A stretch of DNA of 64,000 nucleotides, from assembly GCF_041379945.2 (NCBI RefSeq), contig NZ_JBFTXJ020000008.1, positions 62,001 to 126,000 of the forward strand, in the 5' to 3' direction. The number at the start of each line of letters is the position of its first letter. The stretch's first letter is position 1. Positions 21,845 through 29,469 of this stretch are shown here, one piece after another. The DNA is from Aneurinibacillus sp. REN35 (GTDB lineage Bacteria > Bacillota > Bacilli > Aneurinibacillales > Aneurinibacillaceae). Made by a program: the position numbers and the translations under genes. The notes under the pieces were generated by a model. It searched no databases, was not told the DNA's origin, and saw only the letters and a list, made by a program, of their open reading frames with translations.

Positions 21845-22900
21845 TTATCTTCTCGTTACTTTCGTGCGTAAACGATTGACTGGCGAATACTTGTCGTGCT
21901 GCAGCTTTATGTCTTCGGCAGTCATCTGTATATAGCGCCGAGTCATCTGCAGCGAACTATGGCCGAGTAACAGCGCTAATGTATACGGATCTCCTCCGTT
22001 TAGAATGTAATTTCTAGCCGCTGTATGACGCCAAGTATGCGCTGTCGTCCGTATCTCTTTTCCAACTCCGGTGATATCTCCGTAATACTTCAGTCGCTTG
22101 TTCATCTGCGTATCACGAAGCTCCTCACCATAACACGAAAGAAAGATTTTCTCCGCATGGGGAAAATGTGTGCGATTCTCCTCCATTAACTCCAACAACA
22201 ATTTAACTGTTTGGTGCGACAACGGAATAATCCGAGAGCGCCGATTCTTATTAAACTCCGCTCCTAACTCAATGCTGCGCGTTTTAAGTTCAACCGATTC
22301 TCTACGCAAAGATAATGCCTCATTCATCCTCATTCCGCTATCCAGTAAAAGAACTTGAAATACATAATCACGGAAGCCTACGTATGTGCGTTGATCGCAA
22401 GCACCGAGTAGTTCATTAATCTGCTCGTCCGTAAACGATTGAATCTTATCTATATCCGTTTTCTGGATGCGTATATTATCCATTGGACTGCGCTGAATAA
22501 ATCCCTCACGCAACCAAAAATTAAATATTGCTTTTAACGCCCGAATGCGCATGTTAATCGTTGCTGCTGACAATCCTGTACCTTGATCGTTCTGAATGTA
22601 TTTATGGCCTTTAAAACGCGGCGCTTCTACCGTTAAGTAGTTAATGTATTTACGGCATACTTCCGTTGTAACTTCGTGTATATGCTTAACGAGATAGCCA
22701 TTTTCCTTTAGCCAATTCGTAAAGTACCGCCATGTGTTCGAATAATCCTCACGTGTTCGATTGCGTATTCCTTCGCCAATTTTTGCCGATATAAAGTAAT
22801 CAAATGCTTGCTGTAATTCCATCGGTTTACAATCAAAGGACTCGAATACTCGTTGCTGGACCGGTTGATTTCGCTTTTTAATAATACGTGTCCCTGCCAT
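21845..22900 (-). CDS. Tyrosine integrase
   Basis: A 351-residue tyrosine recombinase. An N-terminal core-binding SAM-like domain (DYFISAKIGEGIRNRTREDY) is followed by the catalytic domain, with Arg in LLLDSGMRMNEALSL, the HTWRHTAA box, HSSLQMTRRYIQM with the nucleophile Tyr, and a GLGHS-like LLGHSS. ATG 22900 is chosen because GGGAGGTG stands 11 nt upstream. That ribosome site lies in the 3' arm of the terminator at 22906-22949. Transcription is in the same direction as erpA, which lies just upstream across the attachment site. Confidence 0.92.
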   Translation of the reverse strand: MAGTRIIKKRNQPVQQRVFESFDCKPMELQQAFDYFISAKIGEGIRNRTREDYSNTWRYFTNWLKENGYLVKHIHEVTTEVCRKYINYLTVEAPRFKGHKYIQNDQGTGLSAATINMRIRALKAIFNFWLREGFIQRSPMDNIRIQKTDIDKIQSFTDEQINELLGACDQRTYVGFRDYVFQVLLLDSGMRMNEALSLRRESVELKTRSIELGAEFNKNRRSRIIPLSHQTVKLLLELMEENRTHFPHAEKIFLSCYGEELRDTQMNKRLKYYGDITGVGKEIRTTAHTWRHTAARNYILNGGDPYTLALLLGHSSLQMTRRYIQMTAEDIKLQHDKYSPVNRLRTKVTRR

Positions 22901-22905
22901 AACGC

Positions 22906-22949
22906 AAAAAGCACCTCCCAACGTATCAGAAAATACGTCAAGAGGCGCT
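22906..22949 (-). terminator. Element-borne copy of the erpA terminator, overlapping the integrase ribosome site
   Basis: AGCGCCTC/GAGGTGCT outer stem and ACGTAT/ATACGT inner stem, followed on the minus strand by TTTTT. It aligns closely with the host terminator at 4525-4570 (same inner stem and spacing). The 3' arm contains GGGAGGTG, the integrase ribosome binding site, so a folded hairpin both ends erpA transcription and hides the site on read-through RNA. Confidence 0.8.
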
Positions 22950-23026
22950 CATACCCTCGTCTTTGTTCACTTCAACGGAGGTATTGTACGCATACCTTTT
23001 ACAGGTAAATACGTAACCCCCACGCT

Positions 23027-23048
23027 ATAAACTAACGCACATTGTCCG
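23027..23048 (+). repeat. Right arm-type repeat near attachment site
   Basis: Second copy of the 22-bp arm-type sequence (see 4731-4752), 23 bp from the core, in the same orientation. A perfect inverted repeat GGTAT-N7-ATACC lies at 22980-22996. Confidence 0.6.
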
Positions 23049-23071
23049 AGTCATTAACGAGGCCAAAACGC

Positions 23072-23164
23072 TTAGCACTCTTCCGGTACACCTTGATCGT
23101 CACGTGTACGGAATGAGGAACCGCACCCGCAGCTCGCTACTGCATTCGGATTTTCGATGGTGAA
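23072..23164 (-). repeat. Right attachment repeat, now the 3' end of erpA/yutM
   Basis: Identical to 4593-4685. This copy came in with the element and replaces the original last 30 codons of erpA, including the two Cys of CGCG needed for cluster binding. All 93 bases match, so the gene product is unchanged. Confidence 0.95.
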
Positions 23165-23425
23165 CCCGCCACCCATCATCGATTCTTTATAATCAATCTT
23201 CACGCCGTCTAAGAAGCGAATGTCATCCTTCTGTACAACTACTTTGACACCGTGCTCTTCGAATAATACATCGCCTTCCTGCTCTTCATCATCAAATCCC
23301 ATGCCGTAGGAGAAGCCGCTGCATCCGCCTGCACGTACACCAAGACGTAGAAACAGATTGGCGTTATCTTCACTGGCGATCATTTCTTTAATCTTATTGC
23401 TCGCTTGTTCCGTAAGGTTGATCAT
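23072..23425 (-). CDS. erpA: A-type iron-sulfur cluster carrier protein (HesB/IscA family, YutM)
   Basis: A 117-residue A-type carrier that receives and hands on Fe-S clusters. The three conserved Cys are present: GVRAGGCSGF and the C-terminal SCGCG. AAGGAGGG stands 8 nt before ATG 23425; the ATG 23503 upstream is less likely. The promoter TTGAGA-17-TATACT lies just upstream. The 3' 93 bp are supplied by the integrated element, restoring a full protein. Its Bacillus counterpart is YutM. Confidence 0.93.
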   Translation of the reverse strand: MINLTEQASNKIKEMIASEDNANLFLRLGVRAGGCSGFSYGMGFDDEEQEGDVLFEEHGVKVVVQKDDIRFLDGVKIDYKESMMGGGFTIENPNAVASCGCGSSFRTRDDQGVPEEC

Positions 23426-23474
23426 TGTGAATTCCCTCCTTGTAGGATTGCGCTGTGCAATGCCTCTTTCATAA

Positions 23475-23503
23475 AGTATACTAAAATTTACTTTTTGTCT
23501 CAA
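23475..23503 (-). promoter_or_regulatory. Promoter of erpA
   Basis: Minus strand: TTGAGA, 17 nt, TATACT, 50 bp before the start of erpA. Both hexamers are close to the SigA consensus. Confidence 0.8.
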
Positions 23504-23568
23504 GGTTTCTCATATTATTATACAATTATGTTTACTTATCTGAAGTAAGAATTGGAACAGCACACGTC

Positions 23569-23597
23569 TTGTTGTATCGATCAATTACTTCTATAAT
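23569..23597 (+). promoter_or_regulatory. Likely promoter of mqnE
   Basis: TTGTTG, 17 nt, TATAAT on the plus strand; a second TATAAT at 23617-23622 has a weaker -35. It gives a leader of about 150 nt before mqnE. Confidence 0.6.
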
Positions 23598-23759
23598 AAA
23601 AGAATGGTTTTTAAATTATAATCTGTACAATAACCTGAGCGGTACACGCAGACGGCTTTCCTTTGACGGATATGCCTGTACGGCAACATGCCGGTTGAAC
23701 AAATACCCTATATACTATGCTGCGCGTATTTGATTAGTCTGACCTGAGGGGGAAAAAAC

Positions 23760-24866
23760 ATGAGTGTATTTACCAAACCATTTATCCAAGATGAAACGCT
23801 GCTGCCAATCATCGAGAAAGTGGAAGCTGGGGAGCGCCTTACATTTGAAGATGGTATGACTTTGTACAATTCCAATGATCTATTGACCATCGGACAGTTG
23901 GCAAACCATGTAAACCTAAAAAAGAACGGAAATAATGTCTACTTCATCGAGAACATGTACATTAATCCAACGAACGTATGTGAAGCGAACTGTAAGTTCT
24001 GCGGCTTCCGTCGGGACCCTGGCCAAGAAGGCGCCTATACGATGAACATGGAAGAGCTGCTTGCCTATGTAGAGAAAGGGTACACCTCTACGATGCGTGA
24101 ATTCCACATTGTTGGCGGCCACAACCATACTGTGCCGTTTGATTATTATCTTGATACGGTTCGCACGCTGAAAAAACATTATCCTGATGTAACCATCAAA
24201 GCCTATACAGGTGCAGAGATTGTCTTCTTCGCTCAAATGACGGGCATGACCGAAGAAGAGGTGCTAAAAGAGCTGATTAAAGCCGGCCTCGATACGCTGC
24301 CTGGCGGCGGCGCAGAAATTCTTACTGAAGAATACCGTTTAAAAATGAGCCCGGATAAAGCAAGCACGGACGAATGGCTGAACGTCCACCGTCTTGCACA
24401 CAAACTCGGTCTCAAAACGCATGCAACCATGCTGTACGGATCAATCGAAAAGCTGGAAGAACGCCTCATTCACATGACGCGCCTTCGTGATTTGCAGGAT
24501 GAGACGAATGGGTTTATGGTGTTTATTCCACTTGCGGTTCAGCCGAAAAAAGCGACCGCTTCCATCAAACGCCGCACATCTGCAGTGGATGATATGAAAA
24601 CAATGGCAATCAGCCGTCTGATGCTGGACAACTTCCCGCATATTAAAGCATACTTTATCAATATCGGAACACAACTGACCCAGATGGCACTCTCCTTTGG
24701 CTCTTCTGATGTACACGGCACATTGGTTGAAGAACGCATCAGCCATGCGGCAGGTGCTCTGACACAATCCGGTCTGACACGTGATGAGCTACTTTGGCTG
24801 GTTAAAGGCGCAGGGAAACAACCAATCGAACGCGATACGTTCTACAATATTATTAAAAAATACTAA
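23760..24866 (+). CDS. mqnE: Aminofutalosine synthase (radical SAM, futalosine menaquinone pathway)
   Basis: A 368-residue radical SAM protein with CEANCKFCGF (CxxxCxxC cluster site, about residue 75) and the MqnE-typical EFHIVGGHNHT segment. MqnE joins a SAM-derived adenosyl radical with a chorismate-derived 3-[(1-carboxyvinyl)oxy]benzoate to make aminofutalosine. GAGGGGG lies 7 nt before ATG 23760. No other mqn gene is in the window. Its presence indicates the futalosine route instead of the classical men pathway. Confidence 0.9.
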   Translation: MSVFTKPFIQDETLLPIIEKVEAGERLTFEDGMTLYNSNDLLTIGQLANHVNLKKNGNNVYFIENMYINPTNVCEANCKFCGFRRDPGQEGAYTMNMEELLAYVEKGYTSTMREFHIVGGHNHTVPFDYYLDTVRTLKKHYPDVTIKAYTGAEIVFFAQMTGMTEEEVLKELIKAGLDTLPGGGAEILTEEYRLKMSPDKASTDEWLNVHRLAHKLGLKTHATMLYGSIEKLEERLIHMTRLRDLQDETNGFMVFIPLAVQPKKATASIKRRTSAVDDMKTMAISRLMLDNFPHIKAYFINIGTQLTQMALSFGSSDVHGTLVEERISHAAGALTQSGLTRDELLWLVKGAGKQPIERDTFYNIIKKY

Positions 24867-24874
24867 CGTGCAAA

Positions 24875-24912
24875 AACCACCAGCGGACAAACTTCCGCTG
24901 GTGGTTTTCTTT
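24875..24912. terminator. Terminator between mqnE and proB
   Basis: Perfect stem AACCACCAGCGG/CCGCTGGTGGTT with an 8-nt loop, T run on the plus side and A run on the minus side. Confidence 0.9.
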
Positions 24913-26080
24913 ACCCTCCAACCAAGACAGGGACATGCACCGAACAAACCATTTCGCCCGCCGCTATGACTGCCTTTTCGTTATGGGATTTAGCAGACTG
25001 CCCGCCTATACAGCGGCGAAGTTCATCCGCATCGCACATCACGACACCGCGGCCAATCTCACGGTTATCCCCGGTAAGAATGCGGACAACCGAATTCTTA
25101 CTAAATTGTCCCAGGACATTCTGAATGTGCGCCATTTCCAAATGACGGTCTTGATTCATAATGACTTCTAGCGCTTGATCGGTAACGATAATATCGCCTT
25201 CCGTTCCGGAGTTAAATGCAATCCACTGCTTTTTTCCATCGAGATTATCTTCTTTCTGCGCTTCGAAATACGTGCCCCGCGCCCCCTCTTTTACCGCTTG
25301 GGTTAAGATGCGCGGCGTATTGGCCTTACCGATGAATGTAGGTACGCCGGATGCGGCAGCAATTTTTACGGCATCTATTTTGGAGCGCATACCGCCTGTT
25401 CCGACGCTGCTGCCGGAATCTCCGGCCAATGCTTCGATTTCAGGGGTAATTTCTTTTACGTTGCGAAGCAGCCTAGCCTCAGGATTTCTACGCGGATCTC
25501 CATCATACAATCCATCGATATCTGAGAGAATGATGAGCTGATCTGCATCGGCCAATCCCGCCACTTTCGCTGAGAGCGTATCATTATCGCCAAAGCGAAG
25601 ACGTTCTACTGTAATGGTATCATTCTCATTAATGATCGGGACAATGCCTCGCTCTAACAACACATTGATCGCATTGCGTACATTGCGATAACGTTTCCTG
25701 TCAGAGAAGTCGCCACGTGTAATTAAAATCTGTGACGCTACATAGCCATGAGAGAGAAAGCGCTCCGAGTACGCTTCCATCAGCAATCCCTGCCCGATTG
25801 ATGCGGCAGCCTGCGTAAGAGATAATTCGGTCGGTCGTGTTAGACAGCCTAGTTTACGGTAGCCGGCTGCCACCGCTCCAGAAGACACGAGAATGACTTC
25901 ATATCCTTCATCACGCAAATCGGTTACCTCGTCTACAAGCATATTCAGCTTATGACGACTAAGCTCGCCTTGCACGCTGGTCAAAGAACTGCTGCCAATT
26001 TTAATGACAATTCGTTTGCGATGTTTGCCGTAATCCGTAGGTCTACTTTGTTGCACATAGTCGGTGTTGTTTTGTAGCAC
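24911..26080 (-). CDS. proB: Glutamate 5-kinase
   Basis: A 389-residue kinase that makes glutamyl-5-phosphate in proline synthesis. The amino acid kinase fold is clear (RIVIKIGSSSLTS start; ILVSSGAVAAG; NENDTITVE; LSAKVAGLADADQLIILSD). A C-terminal PUA domain follows at about 290-370. GTG 26080 is preferred to TTG 26083 since AAGGAGG lies 6 nt before it. No proA lies beside it. The segment upstream has no T-box signature. Confidence 0.9.
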   Translation of the reverse strand: MLQNNTDYVQQSRPTDYGKHRKRIVIKIGSSSLTSVQGELSRHKLNMLVDEVTDLRDEGYEVILVSSGAVAAGYRKLGCLTRPTELSLTQAAASIGQGLLMEAYSERFLSHGYVASQILITRGDFSDRKRYRNVRNAINVLLERGIVPIINENDTITVERLRFGDNDTLSAKVAGLADADQLIILSDIDGLYDGDPRRNPEARLLRNVKEITPEIEALAGDSGSSVGTGGMRSKIDAVKIAAASGVPTFIGKANTPRILTQAVKEGARGTYFEAQKEDNLDGKKQWIAFNSGTEGDIIVTDQALEVIMNQDRHLEMAHIQNVLGQFSKNSVVRILTGDNREIGRGVVMCDADELRRCIGGQSAKSHNEKAVIAAGEMVCSVHVPVLVGG

Positions 26081-26285
26081 CAAATGCCTCCTTCATTACT
26101 GCGTTTTTCTACGTGTCAAGAACTTTACAATCATTAATGGTATCACTTTGAGATAATACTTCAACTCTTATACCTTAAGGCAAACTACTCTATATTTTCT
26201 GTTAATTATTTTTGTAATCGCTTCACCATACTGTTTATCTGCTTCTGCGCATGTTTCCTTTTCTCCTATATTTTTATAACGTTAT

Positions 26286-26314
26286 AAAAAGACCGGATAC
26301 AGAAGCATCCGGCC
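26286..26314 (-). terminator. Terminator after yuzB
   Basis: Stem GACCGGAT/ATCCGGCC, then on the minus strand TTTTTATAA. Confidence 0.8.
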
Positions 26315-26322
26315 TTCTCTTG

Positions 26323-26586
26323 CTAGAAGCCCAGCTCTCGCCAAGCTTCATCATCTGCTTTTGCTTTTTGAATTTGCTCCTTGATTGCTGCAAGCAGCTC
26401 CTGTGGAGTATTACCCGAAACCAACTGTCCATCCACCAATGCATACGGTTGAACGAAACACTGCCCACAATTGCCAAGACAGCCGTATTCAAGCACATCT
26501 ACTTCATTTTCTTCTTCAAGAATTTTCTTCACTGTCTCTGATCCAAGCGAAAAATTACTGACACAGAATTCAACCATGGGTCGCAC
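26323..26586 (-). CDS. yuzB: YuzB family protein (DUF1450)
   Basis: An 87-residue protein with VEFCVSNF at the start and YGCLGNCGQCF in the middle. The Cys set (C..CxxC) suggests a small thioredoxin-like or Fe-S-related fold; function is unknown. It follows yuzD by 6 bp in one operon with mccAB. Start 26586 or 26577 cannot be told apart. Confidence 0.85.
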   Translation of the reverse strand: MRPMVEFCVSNFSLGSETVKKILEEENEVDVLEYGCLGNCGQCFVQPYALVDGQLVSGNTPQELLAAIKEQIQKAKADDEAWRELGF

Positions 26587-26592
26587 GATGAA

Positions 26593-26892
26593 TCATCCTA
26601 ACTTTACGTTTTCAATCGCCTGCTGAATATCTTTTAGCTTCGGATTCCCCTCACCGATAACCTGCCCGTCTAATACAACTAACGGATACCAGAATTCTTC
26701 AGCATGAATACGAGCAGCAAAATCAGCTTCTATACCTTCAAGTTCCTGATCAATGTCGATATAGCGCACCACAATATCTGTCCCGTATTTTCTGAGTAAG
26801 GCCGCCTGAAGCCATTCTGCTGTATCCTTGGCAGATGGTAAATTCACGCAGCTTGCGCATAGCTGCTGTGCTCCGAAAACAAGAATCTCCAT
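26593..26892 (-). CDS. yuzD: YuzD family protein (DUF1462)
   Basis: A 99-residue thioredoxin-fold-like protein starting MEILVFGAQQLCASCVNLPS, with the CxxC (CASC) near residue 12. GAGG lies about 7 nt before ATG 26892. It starts 10 bp after the mccB stop and precedes yuzB. In Bacillus, yuzD is near yutI and erpA, which supports an Fe-S or redox role, but this is not shown. Confidence 0.85.
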   Translation of the reverse strand: MEILVFGAQQLCASCVNLPSAKDTAEWLQAALLRKYGTDIVVRYIDIDQELEGIEADFAARIHAEEFWYPLVVLDGQVIGEGNPKLKDIQQAIENVKLG

Positions 26893-26902
26893 ATGCACGC
26901 CT

Positions 26903-28036
26903 CTATACAAGAGCCCGTTCTAACTCTTCGATCAAGTCTTCTACATCTTCGATACCGACTGAGATACGAATCAATCCATCCGTAATACCAAGCTCAGCGC
27001 GGCGCTCTGCCGGAATTGAGGCATGCGTCATCTGTGCAGGAACAGAAATCAAGCTCTCTACTGCACCTAAGCTCTCAGCCAAGGTAAAGATTTGTACGCG
27101 AGACAGTACTTGTTCGGCACGTTCACGGCTGCCAACATCAAATGAAATCATGCCGCCGAAGCCGCGTGCCTGCTTGATGGCAATGTCATGACCCGGATGA
27201 TTTGTAAGACCAGGGTAATACACTTTTTCAATATCACTGCGCTGTGAGAGCCATTCGGCAATGCGGCGTGTGTTTACTTCGTGCTCTTCCATCCGCACAC
27301 CTAATGTCTTCATGCCGCGCAGCAAGTAATAAGAATCCTGCGGCCCCAGTACCCCACCTACAGAGTTCTGTACAAAATGCATGCGCTCGCCCAACTCTTC
27401 ATCCTTCACAACGACAAGTCCTGCTACTACATCACTATGACCGCCCAAATATTTTGTCGCGCTGTGGAATACGATATCCGCACCTAGCTCTAGCGGATTC
27501 TGCCAATACGGTGTCATGAACGTATTATCAACGATCAGAAGAAGTCCTTTTTCTTTCGTCAAGTTCGCCACCGCTGCAATATCAGTGATTTTAAGCAGCG
27601 GATTGCTTGGTGTTTCGAGCATGACAGCTTTTGTATTTGGCTGAATCGCCGCTTTAATGGCTTCTACATCTCCCGTATTAACAAAGGTCGTCTCAATACC
27701 AAAACGATTGAATACTTTGCTTAATACACGGTACGTTCCACCATATACATCGTCACCCACGACAAAATGGTCACCCGTATCAAACATCATAACAACTGTA
27801 GATAGCGCAGCCATACCAGATGCAAAAGCAAAGCCGCGAACACCGCCCTCGATATCGGCAATGTATTGTTCTACCGCATGACGGGTCGGATTACCTGTAC
27901 GTGAATATTCATATCCCTTATGCTTACCTACGCTTTCCTGCTTATAGGTGCTAACCTGATAAATGGGAACATTCACCGCACCTGTTAAAGGATCACCGTC
28001 CACGCCGCCATGAATCAACTTTGTCTTCATTCTCAT
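26903..28036 (-). CDS. mccB: Cystathionine gamma-lyase / homocysteine gamma-lyase (MccB)
   Basis: A 377-residue Cys/Met-metabolism PLP enzyme. The PLP-Lys lies in VFHSATKYLGGHSDV; YEYSRTGNPTRHAVEQ is typical for the family. It splits cystathionine made by MccA to cysteine, and forms the second step of reverse transsulfuration. AAGGAGGG lies 9 nt before ATG 28036. Its partner mccA ends 3 bp upstream, so the pair is one transcription unit. Confidence 0.9.
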   Translation of the reverse strand: MRMKTKLIHGGVDGDPLTGAVNVPIYQVSTYKQESVGKHKGYEYSRTGNPTRHAVEQYIADIEGGVRGFAFASGMAALSTVVMMFDTGDHFVVGDDVYGGTYRVLSKVFNRFGIETTFVNTGDVEAIKAAIQPNTKAVMLETPSNPLLKITDIAAVANLTKEKGLLLIVDNTFMTPYWQNPLELGADIVFHSATKYLGGHSDVVAGLVVVKDEELGERMHFVQNSVGGVLGPQDSYYLLRGMKTLGVRMEEHEVNTRRIAEWLSQRSDIEKVYYPGLTNHPGHDIAIKQARGFGGMISFDVGSRERAEQVLSRVQIFTLAESLGAVESLISVPAQMTHASIPAERRAELGITDGLIRISVGIEDVEDLIEELERALV

Positions 28037-28039
28037 TGC

Positions 28040-28963
28040 TTATATCCCTCCTTCATAAATTTTCTTGCTTAAATAGCGTTCACTGCTATCGGCAAAAATA
28101 GCAACAATATTCGTGCCTGGTGAAGCCTGCTTTGCTTCTTTCACTGCCGCATGCATCGCTGCACCGGCCGAACTGCCCACAAGCATGCCTTCCTTCGCTG
28201 CCAGTTCCTTGACCCAGCGGAATGAATCTACATCATCAATCGTATGAATCGCGTCAAAATAACTCGTATCCATAAACTCCGGCAAAAACTCCATTCCGAT
28301 ACCTTCCGCCTTGTGCGGTCCAGATTCGCCACCGTTTAGGATCGAGCCTTCTGGTTCTACGATGACTGTCTTAATATTCGGGTTCTGCTCCTTTAGATAA
28401 CGGGCCGCTCCCATAAATGTACCACCGGAGCCGGCACCTGCCACAAATATATCTACATTGCCCTCCATCTGACTCCAGATTTCAGGACCTGTGGTTTTAT
28501 AATGGGCCGCCGGATTGGCCGGATTGGCAAACTGCTGCGGACAGAAGGAACCTTCTATCTCTTGCTCTAACTGTTTTGCTTTCTCGATGGCACCCTTAAT
28601 CCCCTGCTCTGTTGGCGTATTCACAACCTCTGCGCCCAGCGCGCGCATTAAGTCCTGCTTCTCAACCGAGAATTTTTCAGGCACGACAAAAACAACACGA
28701 TATCCTGTCCCTACTGCGGCAAGCGCTAAACCGATGCCTGTATTACCCGCGGTTGGTTCGATAATCGTGCCGCCCGGCTTTAATACGCCGCGCTCTTCCG
28801 CATCACGAATCAATTCAATACCAAGACGATCCTTTACGCTGCCGCCAGGGTTAAAGTACTCCAGCTTCGCAAATAAGCGTACGCCTTCTGGTAAATCAAA
28901 AGAGGTAATTTCTACGATCGGTGTATTGCCGATCAGTTCTTTTATATTGCTGTAAACCTGCAT
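28040..28963 (-). CDS. mccA: O-acetylserine-dependent cystathionine beta-synthase (MccA)
   Basis: A 307-residue PLP enzyme of the cysteine synthase fold. YFNPGGSVKDRLG carries the PLP Lys; EPTAGNTGIGLALA binds the substrate carboxylate; GSGGTFMGA binds phosphate. The following mccB gene identifies it as MccA rather than CysK: it condenses homocysteine and O-acetylserine to cystathionine. Coupling with mtnK (SAM recycling) elsewhere in the window fits methionine-to-cysteine conversion. Confidence 0.9.
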   Translation of the reverse strand: MQVYSNIKELIGNTPIVEITSFDLPEGVRLFAKLEYFNPGGSVKDRLGIELIRDAEERGVLKPGGTIIEPTAGNTGIGLALAAVGTGYRVVFVVPEKFSVEKQDLMRALGAEVVNTPTEQGIKGAIEKAKQLEQEIEGSFCPQQFANPANPAAHYKTTGPEIWSQMEGNVDIFVAGAGSGGTFMGAARYLKEQNPNIKTVIVEPEGSILNGGESGPHKAEGIGMEFLPEFMDTSYFDAIHTIDDVDSFRWVKELAAKEGMLVGSSAGAAMHAAVKEAKQASPGTNIVAIFADSSERYLSKKIYEGGI

Positions 28964-29011
28964 AATATTCTTCCTTTCGATGCAGAATGAGTATGTCTAA
29001 TAGGCCACCCT

Positions 29012-29041
29012 ATTATAGCATATTTTATACACGGAATATAA
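29012..29041 (-). promoter_or_regulatory. mccAB promoter with operator-like inverted repeat
   Basis: On the minus strand a perfect TATAAT (29012-29017) lies 50 bp before mccA, preceded by TTATA-TTCCGTG-TATAA (29025-29041). A cysteine-responsive regulator such as CymR is a candidate binder, by analogy with Bacillus mccAB control. Confidence 0.5.
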
Positions 29042-29167
29042 CCAAGTAAACAACCTTGTTTTATATATTTATTAATTCATCCTAACATACAATTAGGGAA
29101 AAACGATAGATTTATCAACAAAAGGGTATTATAATATTAGTATGTTTGGAAAGGAGTGAATAACCTT

Positions 29168-29407
29168 ATGGTAGACGCGAAAAAATTCGAAGAAGTACAA
29201 GAGGTTTTAGATAAACTGCGTCCGTTCCTGCAACGCGACGGCGGAGATTGCGAATTGGTTGATGTAACAGATGAAGGTGTGGTTCAGCTTCGCCTGCATG
29301 GTGCATGCGGCAGCTGCCCAAGTTCAACAATTACGTTGAAGGCAGGTATTGAGCGCGCGCTGGTCGAAGAAGTAGAAGGCATCACTGAAGTCCAACAAGT
29401 ATTCTAA
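29168..29407 (+). CDS. yutI: NifU-like C-terminal domain protein (YutI)
   Basis: A 79-residue NifU C-terminal-type scaffold with the CGSCPSS motif (CxxC) that holds a labile 4Fe-4S cluster. AAAGGAG lies 11 nt before ATG 29168. TATAAT at 29130-29135 is a likely -10. It is in line with the erpA/yut gene neighbourhood; both are Fe-S assembly proteins. Confidence 0.9.
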   Translation: MVDAKKFEEVQEVLDKLRPFLQRDGGDCELVDVTDEGVVQLRLHGACGSCPSSTITLKAGIERALVEEVEGITEVQQVF

Positions 29408-29416
29408 GTTACCGAT

Positions 29417-29448
29417 AAACCCGGGAGCATCCTGCTTCCGGGTTTTTA
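29417..29448 (+). terminator. Terminator after yutI
   Basis: Stem AAACCCGGGAGC/GCTTCCGGGTTT-like, then TTTTTATT. Confidence 0.85.
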
Positions 29449-29469
29449 TTATGTAAAGCATGGTCCGCC

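Larger units (their letters stand above)
4593..23164. mobile_element. 18.5-kb integrative element in the 3' end of erpA/yutM (satellite-like or reduced prophage)
   Basis: Bounded by a perfect 93-bp direct repeat (4593-4685 and 23072-23164); unit length 18,479 bp. It has a tyrosine integrase at the right end, integrase-arm-like repeats just inside each end, a replication-initiator-like gene, a serine resolvase, several small regulators, a tail tape-measure gene, a DUF2577 gene and a terminase-small-subunit-like HTH gene. No capsid, portal, large terminase, protease or lysis gene is visible. It lacks conjugation genes too. A satellite of a helper phage or a reduced prophage fits best. Confidence 0.92.

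Noticed and set aside
4593-23164. Conjugative element (ICE) interpretation
   Set aside because: No relaxase, coupling protein or type IV secretion gene is present; the Cys_rich_VLP gene alone is not enough.
26084-26322. T-box upstream of proB
   Set aside because: The conserved AGGGTGGNACCGCG segment is absent.
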